Below, piece after piece: positions 52,545 to 60,895 of a stretch of 64,000 bases of DNA. Origin of the DNA: Candidatus Delongbacteria bacterium (lineage in GTDB: Bacteria > CAIWAD01); NCBI GenBank assembly GCA_020634015.1, contig JACKCN010000002.1, positions 558,001 to 622,000 of the forward strand, written 5' to 3'. A program made the position numbers and the translations under genes. The notes under the pieces were generated by a model, which saw only the letters and a program-made list of their open reading frames with translations, did no database searches and was not told where the DNA came from. The first letter of the stretch is position 1, and each line of letters opens with the position of its first letter.

Positions 52545-53633
52545 ATGTCTAGACCTACCATCGCCACGCAGCTGGCCCTGCTGAGCTGCCTTCTGGTCGG
52601 GCTGCTGATGCTGGCCTGCGACAACGACGACGCTGAGACGGCCCAGGCCAATCGGGCACCGGTTCTGGCCGATCGTCAACTGCTGCTGGACGAGCAGACG
52701 GCTGAGACCGTGGACTTCCTGGGCAGCGATCCCGACGGCGATTCGCTGTCCTACCACTTGCTGCAGGCACCCGCCCATGGCACGCTGGTGGGCAACGTGC
52801 TGCAGCCGGACAGCGGGTTCACCGGGGATGACGCGTTTCTGCTGCGGGCCTGGGACGGGCAGGACAGTTCGCGCACGGCGCTCTTCAGCATCACGGTCCG
52901 TCCGGTCAATGCTCTGGAAAGTGCCGTGATCATCGGCGAGAGCATGGCGCTGCTCACCGGTGGCGCGCTGGAAGCCCTGGATGCCGTGGCGCGCCTGGAC
53001 CTGTTGCCCCAGCCGCCCCAGCAACCGGGCAAGGGCTCGCGGGTGGCCACCGAGAGTTTCGACCCCGATTCCTGCATCTGGGATCTGGGAGCCCACCGCG
53101 ACCACCTGAGTGAGCCCGAGGATTCGTCCGGTTTCAGTTTCGAGGAGGCATGGCGTGTCTGGCTGCGTGACGAGGCCAGCGAATGCCTGCAGTACGCCGA
53201 CAGCACCCTGCGCTGGATGGACATGCGTCGCGACTTCAACGGCTCGGGCTGGAACGGCACCTTCACGGGCCAGCGCGACGGACACGACTCCTTCCATCTG
53301 ACCGAATTCAATGCCGGCCTGCCCGGGATTCTGGTCAACGGGCGCCACGAACGCCGCGGTGATGGCATGCTGCTGCGCCGTGACCAGTGGGTGGAGCACG
53401 AGTTCGAGCTGGAGCTGGAATTCGAGGATGTCCGGATGGTGCCCGTGGGCGATCGCCTGCTGCCGGTCTCCGGTCAGGTCAGTCTGGACCTGCGGACCCG
53501 GCGGGACGCTGTGGACGTGCGGCGGCGCGCCGTGATCGAATTCACCACTCCGGGCGAAGGCGGCATCCGGTTCGACGACGGCGATGAATGGATCATGAAC
53601 ATCTTCACCGGCTCGGTCAACCCGGCCCAGTAG
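52545..53633 (+). CDS. Lipoprotein with cadherin-like (Ig) domain
   Basis: 362 residues. ATG 52545 opens a lipoprotein signal: LLSCLLVGLLMLACDNDD with the lipobox Cys. The longer in-frame reading from 52146 crosses the structured intergenic region. Residues 35-125 form a cadherin-like/tandem-95 Ig domain (ANRAPVLADRQLLLDEQTAE, GSDPDGDSLSYHLLQAPAHG). The C-terminal 230 residues are acidic and unrecognised (LRWMDMRRDFNGSGWNGTFT, EFELELEFEDVRMVP). Probably surface or periplasmic; function unknown. Confidence 0.7.
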   Translation: MSRPTIATQLALLSCLLVGLLMLACDNDDAETAQANRAPVLADRQLLLDEQTAETVDFLGSDPDGDSLSYHLLQAPAHGTLVGNVLQPDSGFTGDDAFLLRAWDGQDSSRTALFSITVRPVNALESAVIIGESMALLTGGALEALDAVARLDLLPQPPQQPGKGSRVATESFDPDSCIWDLGAHRDHLSEPEDSSGFSFEEAWRVWLRDEASECLQYADSTLRWMDMRRDFNGSGWNGTFTGQRDGHDSFHLTEFNAGLPGILVNGRHERRGDGMLLRRDQWVEHEFELELEFEDVRMVPVGDRLLPVSGQVSLDLRTRRDAVDVRRRAVIEFTTPGEGGIRFDDGDEWIMNIFTGSVNPAQ

Positions 53634-53659
53634 GCCTCGGCCGTGCGCGGCACACGCGC

Positions 53660-56020
53660 TCAGGGAATCGAGAGGACGCTCACCCGGTACAGTCCCACGC
53701 GGTCGCTGCCGTACTCGCCGGGAAGGTCCAGCGCAGTCTCCCGGGTCTGGGCCAGCAGGATCTCCTGCCCCTGCGCGTCCCGGCGATGGATGAGGTACAG
53801 CGGCTCGTTCAGGGGAGTGCCGTTCTCGAACTGGGTCACCGCCTCCCAGTGCAGCCGGACCCGGTTGGCCACGATCGCGATCCGCAGATCGCGGGGAGTC
53901 CGCGGAGTGCAGCCCGGGCACCACAGCGTGAGACTCGCGAACTCCTGGGCCTGATCCATGTCCAGCGGGTCCACATCGGGGCAGCCGGGCTGGTCTTCGG
54001 ACTGCCAGGCGATGCGATGCAGCAGATCGGGCTGCCCCGCGATGCGCAGGCGCAGCAGCTGGTCGTGGCCGGGCAGCCCGGTGTGCGACACGGCCAGCCG
54101 CAGGCGCGTGGCGCGCCATTCGGGCATCCAGCCATCCCAGTCCCGGGCGGTCTGCCAGTGGCCGTCCTGCAGCACCTCCAGTGCCACCGCACGCAGCGCG
54201 GAGCCGCCATCACCCACTCCGTCCTCCGGATGATGCAGCAGGTCCACACGCAACAGCTGGGCCGGCTCGACTCCTTCGTTCAGCAGTGGCACCGTCTGCC
54301 AGAAGGTGCCGCTGCGCAGGGGAGCCTCGGGCCCCGACCAGTCGGCGCAGGGCCAGCGCGGTCCATCCAGCCCGCTGGCCAGTCCCACCCGGCCCACCGC
54401 ATTCCAGGGAGTGCCCGAGGGCGGAATGAGCGCCACCGGGACCTGCAGATGGATCACCGGATTCGAGGTGATGTCGCCTTCGCCCAGTGCCGAGTCACCC
54501 GCATCCAGGTCGCGGATGAAGCTCAGGTGCAACTGCCCCTCATGGACGCGGTCGGCCACGCTGGGCCAGTCCTCGGCCTCGCAAAGCCAGGTGTCACAGT
54601 CAGGGCTGGTGCTGTTGGTCAGATTGACCGCAGGCCCCCAGGTCTGGCCGTTGTCGGCCGAACAGCGCGCCAGGATCTCGCCGTTGTACCAGCCGTAAAA
54701 ATTGCGGTCTTCCGGGTCGTACTGCGACCAGATGCAGTACAGCCATCCGGTGCTCTCGTCCAGTGACAGCTGGGGCCGGTCGACGCACATCCGCCCGCTC
54801 TGGGGGGTGAGCCGTGAGGGCGGATCGCGCAGCACCGAGTTCCAGCCGGCCAGATGGCTCCACTGGCCACTGTCCACATTCAGATGCCAGATCTGGCCCC
54901 GGTCGGTGTGCCACTGGTACGCGACCCGGCTCAGCGAATCCCCGCTGGCGGTTCGCACGCGGCTGGTGTCGTCGTACATCACGGCGGTGGAGAAGACCAG
55001 ATGGAGGTTGGCCTGCGGCGTGGTGTCAAAGAGTCCGTCCAGGTCGCAGAAGGCCCGGCAGCCGAAGTCGCCGAAGGGGCTGCTCGAGCCTGGACCCCAG
55101 TGCGTCAGGTTGACCCCGGCTCCCGGATGGACCAGCGGGGCCAGATTGCCATCCTCGGCGATCAGGGCCAACACATCATGGTGCAGCAGACGTCCGATCT
55201 CGCCCTCCTCTCCTTCCCAGGGCATATCCAGCGAATCGGTGGGCTGCAAGTAGACCAGGGCCGTGCGCGCCGTGTGATGGGAGGCCACCGCGATGGCCGA
55301 GACGGTGCGACACTCCTGCGCCAGCAGCAGGGAGGGGCCCGGTGGCACCATCATGTCGGTGACGGCCTGTCGGTACCACAGGCTGTTGGGCAGCGCGGCC
55401 TGCGGGCCCGCCTGGGTCAGGATGTGGATCCGTTGCTGGTTGTCCACGGCCAGCTGGGGCCAGGACTGGTCAGGATCCCCGGCCCAGTCGGTGCTGAAGA
55501 ATCCGATGCATTCCGAGACGTCCACATTGTACGAGCTGCGGGAGGCATTCTCGTGATGCAGCGCAAGTACCATTGAATTGGGCTCCACGGTGCTTGAACC
55601 CGGGCCGGTGAGAGCCATCGATGGGAATCGCGAGGGCACATTGTCGGGGAGCCAGGGACCCGATACGAGCTCATCATCTGACAGATCATGACACCAGAAC
55701 ACGACCGTGGGCAGCGTGTGGTTCCAGACGATGCGACCCCAGACGCCGTGCACGATTCCGGTGGGTGAGACCACGATGTTGCGCCCCATCGATCCCGGAT
55801 GCTGTGCGTCCAGAGTGGTGATCCCGAGCTGGAACGCGCTGCCCAGCCAGTCGTCCACCAGCCGCCCGTCCGGCTTCTGGACAGGCTCCACGTCGATCCC
55901 GGGGTGTCCACCGGACACGGCATCGGAACTGCGGGCAGCGGGCGGGGCGGCTCGCAGTGCGGATGTCAGACAGAGGAGAATCAGCAGCCAGGGCAGCGGC
56001 AAGGAGGAGGCGTTGCGCAT
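53660..56020 (-). CDS. Secreted beta-propeller (BNR/sialidase-like) protein
   Basis: 786 residues from ATG 56020 (GGAAA 9 bases upstream; GTG 56029 also possible). Signal peptide MRNASSLPLPWLLILLCLTS, cleaved near LRAA. The middle shows propeller-type blades with Asp-box-like turns (ARCSADNGQTWGPAVNLTNS; RPQLSLDESTGWLYCIWSQY). The last 90 residues form an FN3-like module (VRLHWEAVTQ...) ending LYRVSVLSIP. No sialidase catalytic set (FRIP, arginine triad) was recognised, so enzymatic activity is doubtful. It converges with the lipoprotein gene, leaving only 26 bases between the stops. Confidence 0.7.
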   Translation of the reverse strand: MRNASSLPLPWLLILLCLTSALRAAPPAARSSDAVSGGHPGIDVEPVQKPDGRLVDDWLGSAFQLGITTLDAQHPGSMGRNIVVSPTGIVHGVWGRIVWNHTLPTVVFWCHDLSDDELVSGPWLPDNVPSRFPSMALTGPGSSTVEPNSMVLALHHENASRSSYNVDVSECIGFFSTDWAGDPDQSWPQLAVDNQQRIHILTQAGPQAALPNSLWYRQAVTDMMVPPGPSLLLAQECRTVSAIAVASHHTARTALVYLQPTDSLDMPWEGEEGEIGRLLHHDVLALIAEDGNLAPLVHPGAGVNLTHWGPGSSSPFGDFGCRAFCDLDGLFDTTPQANLHLVFSTAVMYDDTSRVRTASGDSLSRVAYQWHTDRGQIWHLNVDSGQWSHLAGWNSVLRDPPSRLTPQSGRMCVDRPQLSLDESTGWLYCIWSQYDPEDRNFYGWYNGEILARCSADNGQTWGPAVNLTNSTSPDCDTWLCEAEDWPSVADRVHEGQLHLSFIRDLDAGDSALGEGDITSNPVIHLQVPVALIPPSGTPWNAVGRVGLASGLDGPRWPCADWSGPEAPLRSGTFWQTVPLLNEGVEPAQLLRVDLLHHPEDGVGDGGSALRAVALEVLQDGHWQTARDWDGWMPEWRATRLRLAVSHTGLPGHDQLLRLRIAGQPDLLHRIAWQSEDQPGCPDVDPLDMDQAQEFASLTLWCPGCTPRTPRDLRIAIVANRVRLHWEAVTQFENGTPLNEPLYLIHRRDAQGQEILLAQTRETALDLPGEYGSDRVGLYRVSVLSIP

Positions 56021-56079
56021 GATGGGCACTTTCCAGTGGACCCGGACGACACCCTGCGCTTGACAGGGTCTCGCGGGAT

Positions 56080-56141
56080 GCGTCCCGGGGCGGGCAAAGG
56101 ATCAATCGCGAACGGCGGGAACATGGTGAAGCCCGGGACGC
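56080..56141. repeat. Inverted repeat GCGTCCCGGG ... CCCGGGACGC
   Basis: Ten-base perfect arms (56080-56089 and 56132-56141) 42 bases apart in the 160-base gap between the cyclase gene and the propeller gene. No U tract. It could be a transcription pause or terminator for the cyclase transcript or an operator for the propeller gene. Confidence 0.4.
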
Positions 56142-56180
56142 GAGCAAAGAGGAAAGACACGCCGGCACATGACACCGGGC

Positions 56181-59100
56181 TCAGCGCGGCGGGCCGTCCA
56201 GCAGTTCCCTGGCCCGTCGCGCGGCGGAGTCCAGCTTGCTCTCCACCAGGCGAGGCAGAGCGTCTTCCAGTCGCTCCCTCAAGGCCGGGGGCAGCGGCCC
56301 CTCTTCGCACTCTGCCAGACCCAGGACACACACGGCCATCGCGCGGGAATCCGGCTGGCCCTCCAGCAGTGCCAGGGCTTCGGTCCAGGCAGCGCGGGCG
56401 CGGGCACGCTCGCCCCGCTGGAGCCGCAGCTCGGCCAGACCGCACAGGCATTGTGTCACGGCGGGACGCTGCCCCTGGACGCGAAAGAGTTCCAGCGCTT
56501 CCTGAGTGAAGGCTTCGGCCGCCTCCAGCCGACCCTCGCTGGCGGCAAGTCGGGCCAGGTCGGTAAGGGCGAAAGCCTCGCCCTTGGCGTCTCCCAGCAC
56601 GCGGCGCAGGTCGCGGCTCTTGAGGAAACAGTCGCTTGCCCGTGTGGCATCACCCAGCTGCAGGGCCAGATGACCCTGGCTGCGCAGCACGACGGCCCGG
56701 CCATGCAGGTCGCCCAGCTCACCGAAGAGGGCCAGCGCGTCGGCCAGTTCCTGCTCGGCGCTCTCCAGTTGCCCGTCCAGCAGCAGCAGATCGCCCAGGC
56801 TGCGGCGCACGGCCGCTTCCTTCTCGCGCAGTCCGAGGGCCCGGCTGTGCTGCAGCGCCTGCTGGTAGTGCTGGCGTGCTCCCGCCAGGTCGCCACCCAG
56901 GCGGGCCAGATCGCCCAGGGACTGCTGGCAGCCGCAGAGTCCACGCAGGTCGTCCAGCTGGCTGAACAGCCGTTGGGCCGCTTCCAGGGCTTCGCGCGAG
57001 CCGGGACTGTCGCCGATCGCGCGTCGGCAGCTGCCCAGGCCCATCAGGCAGTCGGCGCGCTGGGCCGGCGATTCCTGCAGGGGCAGCCGCAGCAGAGCGT
57101 CTTCATAGAGCGCGATCGCCCGGGGCAGATGACCACGGATGCGCGCCAACCGCGCCAGTTCGCTGAGGGCCAGTGCCTGCTCTCTGGCCGTGCCAGTGGC
57201 CTCGGCCAGGACCAGTGCCTCCTCGAGGCTGGCCCCGGCCTCTTCGCGCCGGCCCTGCAGCGCCTGCAGGCGTCCCTGAAGCACAAGGACCTCGCTGCGT
57301 GCTCCCGGGGGCAGCGGGCCGTGGTCGCCAGCGATCAGGCGCTGGCAGCGCTCGAGGGCCTCGCCCCACTGGCCCAGACCTTCCTGCAGCGCGGCCAGCT
57401 CACGCTGGAGGCTGGTCAGGGCGGGTTCCGTGCTGATTCCGGGAGCCGCCTCCAGCCGCCGGGCCAGACGGGTCCCCAGATCCAGTCTCAGTCGGGGATC
57501 GGTATTGCAAGCGCCTTCCCGCCAGGCGCGGGCCAGCCAGTGCCCCGCCTCGGGTGCCAGATCCGCCTCGTCGAAGTGGCGTGCGATCAGCAGGGTCCGT
57601 GCGGGGTCATCCGGCCAGCGTTTCGCCGCCTCGCGAGCCGCCAGACCATGGATCAGGCGTCGATTGTGTCGCAACAGGGTGGTGTAGCACACTTCCTCGA
57701 CCAGGCTCGAGACCACACACAGCTCGCCGTGCTCCAGTTCGCGCAGCCAGCCACCCCGCAGCAGCTCCTGCAATGGGTCGTGACCCTCGGTGGCGTCCGC
57801 CAGCCGTGCCAGGCAGTCCAGCAGCAGTTCCCGCGGAAACTGGCCACCCAGCACGGCCGCACATTGCAGGCCGCGCTTGAGGCTGGCGGGCAGCAGGTCC
57901 ACGCGGCTGAGCAGCAACTGGTTCAGACCGTGTGGCAAAGGCAGGCGGCGACTCTCGTCGCGCAGCAGCCATGCACCTTCGCGGCGCACCAGCAGGTCAC
58001 GTTCCTGAAGCAGAACCAGCAACTCGCGCAGCACCAGCGGATTGCCCTGGGCTCTGGGCAAGAGCAATGCGGACAGCCCCTCGGGCAGACGCTGGCAATC
58101 CAGCGCGTGCAGCAGCAGGCGCCGGGATTCCTCGTCGTTCAGCGGAGGCAGGCGCAGGTTGTCCACACCGGGCAGCGCTCCCGGATTGCCAATGCCCTCG
58201 CCCCGGTGCAGCAGCAGCAGGAACAGTCCACCGCGAGCCTGCTCGCGATCGCGGTCGCGATTCCAGTTGCTGGCCAGGTGTTCGAGCAGTGTGTGACTTA
58301 GGGCATCGGCCCGGTCGAGATCTTCGCAGATCAGGGTCAGCGGTTGAGGCGACCGGGAGGCCAGCTGTTCCAGCAGGTGGCGCAGGCAGATCGCCAGGCG
58401 CGCCGGCAGACCGCCCGGATCCATGGGTGGCTGTCCGCTCGGCCAGGGCAGTCCCAGCAACAGACCCAGCAGGTTGGCCCGCTGCATCACATCGTCCCCG
58501 GAATCGGACGAGTCACTCCCCATGCTGGCCAGGGTCTGGCGGAGCAGCGCGCGACAGGACTCGTCCTGGTCGGCGTCCCCCAGTGGCAACAGCTGCGTCA
58601 GCAGGCTGCGCCAGAGGCTGCCGGCCGTGCCGCCCGTGGTGCCCGGTGCCACCCGCAGGGGCACGGGAACCAGATGGCTGGACTCCTGTGTGAGACGGCC
58701 CAGGAACTCGCGCACCAGTCGCGACTTGCCCTGGCCGGCTGGCGCCAGCAGCTCGCGCGCCACCAGGGTGCCATTGGCGTGCCCGGCGCAGGCCTCATCC
58801 CAGGCCATGGCCAGTGCCTGCAGTTGTGGTTCCCGCCCGATGAAGTCCTGCTCGCTCTCGCTGCCCAGGGGCAGGGGCGTGCTCTCGAGCGCGTGATCCA
58901 CGGTCCAGACGTGCAGCGGCTGCGCCTTGCCCTTGACCTGCAGCTCGCCCCGGTCGGTGAAGCGGAACCGGTTGGCGACCAGTGCCCGGGTCTCCTCGGG
59001 AATCAGAATGCTGTTCAGCGGGGCGTGGCTTTCCATGCGCGAGGCCACGTTCACCGCATCGCCGTAGACGGTGAAATCCCCTTCGCGCTTCTTGCCCACG

Positions 59101-59534
59101 CGTCCGGTGGTGACCAGTCCCGTGTTCACTCCGATCCGGATGCTGAGCGAGGTGCCCAGCAGGCGGTTGACCTCCGGCAGGTCCCGCAGCATCTTCAGCC
59201 CGGCCAGCAGCGCGCGCTCGGTGTCCTGCTCGCTGGCATTGCGGCTGCCGAAGAGCGCCATGATCAGGTCGCCTTCGTATTTGTCGATGTAGCCCGAGTA
59301 CTTCTCGATGGAGTTGGTGAACACGGTCAGCACACGGTCCAGGATCTGCTGCACGTCCTCGGAGTGCAGGCGTTCACCCAGTTCGGTGAAACCCTTGAGG
59401 TCCATGAAGAGAATCGCCACCCAGCGGTTCTCGCCTTCGCGCAGACGCTCCTCGCCCCGGGCCACCGGGTTGAGGATCCGGCCCAGGGACTCCAGCTCAG
59501 ATCCGAGCAGGCTGTCGGCCAGGGGCAGGGTCAC
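56181..59534 (-). CDS. Class III adenylate cyclase-AAA ATPase-TPR regulator
   Basis: 1117 residues. GTG 59534 overlaps the stop of the upstream dehydrogenase gene (GTGA) with GGAG upstream. Cyclase domain, residues 38-215: metal Asp45 in LFMDLKGFTELG, Asp89 in DKYEGDLIMALFG, and the transition-state Asn/Arg in YGDAVNVASRMES, so it appears active. A STAND-like AAA ATPase follows: FIGREPQLQAL, Walker A APAGQGKSRLVREF, Walker B LICEDLDRAD. The rest (residues 600-1110) is a TPR solenoid (EKEAAVRRSLGDLLLLDGQL, RGLCGCQQSLGDLARLGGDL). Soluble, no membrane segment. Probably makes cAMP in response to a ligand or protein sensed by the TPRs; target unknown. Confidence 0.88.
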   Translation of the reverse strand: MTLPLADSLLGSELESLGRILNPVARGEERLREGENRWVAILFMDLKGFTELGERLHSEDVQQILDRVLTVFTNSIEKYSGYIDKYEGDLIMALFGSRNASEQDTERALLAGLKMLRDLPEVNRLLGTSLSIRIGVNTGLVTTGRVGKKREGDFTVYGDAVNVASRMESHAPLNSILIPEETRALVANRFRFTDRGELQVKGKAQPLHVWTVDHALESTPLPLGSESEQDFIGREPQLQALAMAWDEACAGHANGTLVARELLAPAGQGKSRLVREFLGRLTQESSHLVPVPLRVAPGTTGGTAGSLWRSLLTQLLPLGDADQDESCRALLRQTLASMGSDSSDSGDDVMQRANLLGLLLGLPWPSGQPPMDPGGLPARLAICLRHLLEQLASRSPQPLTLICEDLDRADALSHTLLEHLASNWNRDRDREQARGGLFLLLLHRGEGIGNPGALPGVDNLRLPPLNDEESRRLLLHALDCQRLPEGLSALLLPRAQGNPLVLRELLVLLQERDLLVRREGAWLLRDESRRLPLPHGLNQLLLSRVDLLPASLKRGLQCAAVLGGQFPRELLLDCLARLADATEGHDPLQELLRGGWLRELEHGELCVVSSLVEEVCYTTLLRHNRRLIHGLAAREAAKRWPDDPARTLLIARHFDEADLAPEAGHWLARAWREGACNTDPRLRLDLGTRLARRLEAAPGISTEPALTSLQRELAALQEGLGQWGEALERCQRLIAGDHGPLPPGARSEVLVLQGRLQALQGRREEAGASLEEALVLAEATGTAREQALALSELARLARIRGHLPRAIALYEDALLRLPLQESPAQRADCLMGLGSCRRAIGDSPGSREALEAAQRLFSQLDDLRGLCGCQQSLGDLARLGGDLAGARQHYQQALQHSRALGLREKEAAVRRSLGDLLLLDGQLESAEQELADALALFGELGDLHGRAVVLRSQGHLALQLGDATRASDCFLKSRDLRRVLGDAKGEAFALTDLARLAASEGRLEAAEAFTQEALELFRVQGQRPAVTQCLCGLAELRLQRGERARARAAWTEALALLEGQPDSRAMAVCVLGLAECEEGPLPPALRERLEDALPRLVESKLDSAARRARELLDGPPR

Positions 59535-60655
59535 CCGCGGATCTCCGTGTGATGCAGGGTGACATCCCGTTCGGCCAGCAGGGCCAGAATGCGCTCGAAG
59601 GCGCGGGCATTGCGGGCCACGGTCTCCGGAGGGGAGATTCCGGGCACGTCGTACAGGCCTTCGGCCAGGGCTCGCAGGGTGGCCGTGCAGGTGTAACCGG
59701 TCGTACGGGCCATGGAGGACACCCCCGCGGCCGTGGTGCGGTGGTCCAGGTCCCAACGGTGCAGCAGGGGGCCGCGCTCGTCGTGCCCCTGTACGTCCAC
59801 ACGCATCACGGTGAGTTCGGCCTCGCCCGGTTCCAGTTTCCACTGGGGCAGCAGCAGGCGTGCGCTCAGCTCCAGCGGCGTTGGACCTCCGGGCATGCCG
59901 GGCAGTGGAGTGGTATCCAGAAAGCCGCCATCCCGCAGCAGGCGGATCGCGTCGTAGTGGCCCGGCCAGCGCAGGGTCTTTTCCACCATCTCGGGCACCG
60001 GCAGGCTGAACAGCAGGCTGCGCAGGCCATCGGTATTCACCGCTTCCATGGTGCCCAGACCGGGAATCTCGACCCATTCCGGATCGGAGAGCGCCGGTTT
60101 TTCAACCAGCTTGCCATTCTGGCGCAGGCGCGCGGGCCGTGTGTACTCTTCCAGCACATCGATGGGCGAGAAGGGTGCCTTGTACTGCCAGGGCAGCCTG
60201 CGCTCGATGGGCAGCCCGCCCACCAGGCAGAGGTAGCGGCTCACGGTCATCGTGTCCCAGTGGTGGCCCAGCAGCATGTGGCTCAGGCCGGGGGCCACCC
60301 CGCAGTCCACGATGGCCACCCGTCCCCGCTCGCGGGCGAGGGCGTCCAGTTCGAACGGGTCCTCGGGAAAGAAGCTGATGTCCACGATGGACTTGCCCGC
60401 TCCCAGTACCGCCTCGACCGTGGTGCGCCCCATGAATCCCGGCACGGCACCCACGACCCAATCGCTGTCCTTGACCAGTGCGCCGATCCGGGCCGGATCG
60501 GACAGGTCGGCGCGCTGGGTCTGCAGTCCGGCCTCAGCCAGCGGGGCCAGCGCGGCGTCGTCACGGTCCACCACCCGCACCCTGAAATCGCGGGCCAGGT
60601 CCAGAGCCATCACCGACCCCACCATGCCCGCACCTAGAACCGTCACGTTCTGCAT
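59531..60655 (-). CDS. Saccharopine dehydrogenase-like oxidoreductase
   Basis: 374 residues. ATG 60655 follows AAAGGGA. Rossmann NAD(P) site at the N-terminus VTVLGAGMVGSVMALDLA, then DWVVGAVPGFMGRTTVEAVL, DISFFPEDPFELDAL and DCGVAPGLSHMLLG, the pattern of saccharopine/homospermidine-type dehydrogenases. The C-terminal domain contains the dimer/substrate lobe (GTMEAVNTDGLRSLLFSLPV). The family works on lysine catabolism or carboxy-polyamine formation. The neighbours do not decide which. It overlaps the cyclase gene by 4 bases. Confidence 0.82.
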   Translation of the reverse strand: MQNVTVLGAGMVGSVMALDLARDFRVRVVDRDDAALAPLAEAGLQTQRADLSDPARIGALVKDSDWVVGAVPGFMGRTTVEAVLGAGKSIVDISFFPEDPFELDALARERGRVAIVDCGVAPGLSHMLLGHHWDTMTVSRYLCLVGGLPIERRLPWQYKAPFSPIDVLEEYTRPARLRQNGKLVEKPALSDPEWVEIPGLGTMEAVNTDGLRSLLFSLPVPEMVEKTLRWPGHYDAIRLLRDGGFLDTTPLPGMPGGPTPLELSARLLLPQWKLEPGEAELTVMRVDVQGHDERGPLLHRWDLDHRTTAAGVSSMARTTGYTCTATLRALAEGLYDVPGISPPETVARNARAFERILALLAERDVTLHHTEIRG

Positions 60656-60895
60656 TGTTGTCCCTTTCTGCTGCAAGTCGCCGAAGATAGGATTGAGCGC
60701 GGGGAGGGCCGCGCAAAAGTCCAGCTTTGGAATCCAGAGGCCCCCGCCTGACCCGCCCTGCGAAGAATCTGGCGGGAACCGCGCGATTCAGGTTCAATCC
60801 CTCGTTCGCCGGGTCGATATAGCCGTTTGCCCCCTCGGTCCTGCCGGGAGTGCAAAGCTGGAACACCACGATTCCCGGCTCATTCAGGAGGTGCC

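Noticed and set aside
53660..56020. Sialidase
   Set aside because: Asp-box-like turns occur but the catalytic FRIP motif and arginine triad were not seen.
56169..58301. 710-codon + strand frame opposite the cyclase gene
   Set aside because: Low-complexity Gln/Ala-rich sequence without motifs, antisense to a TPR region with clear homology.
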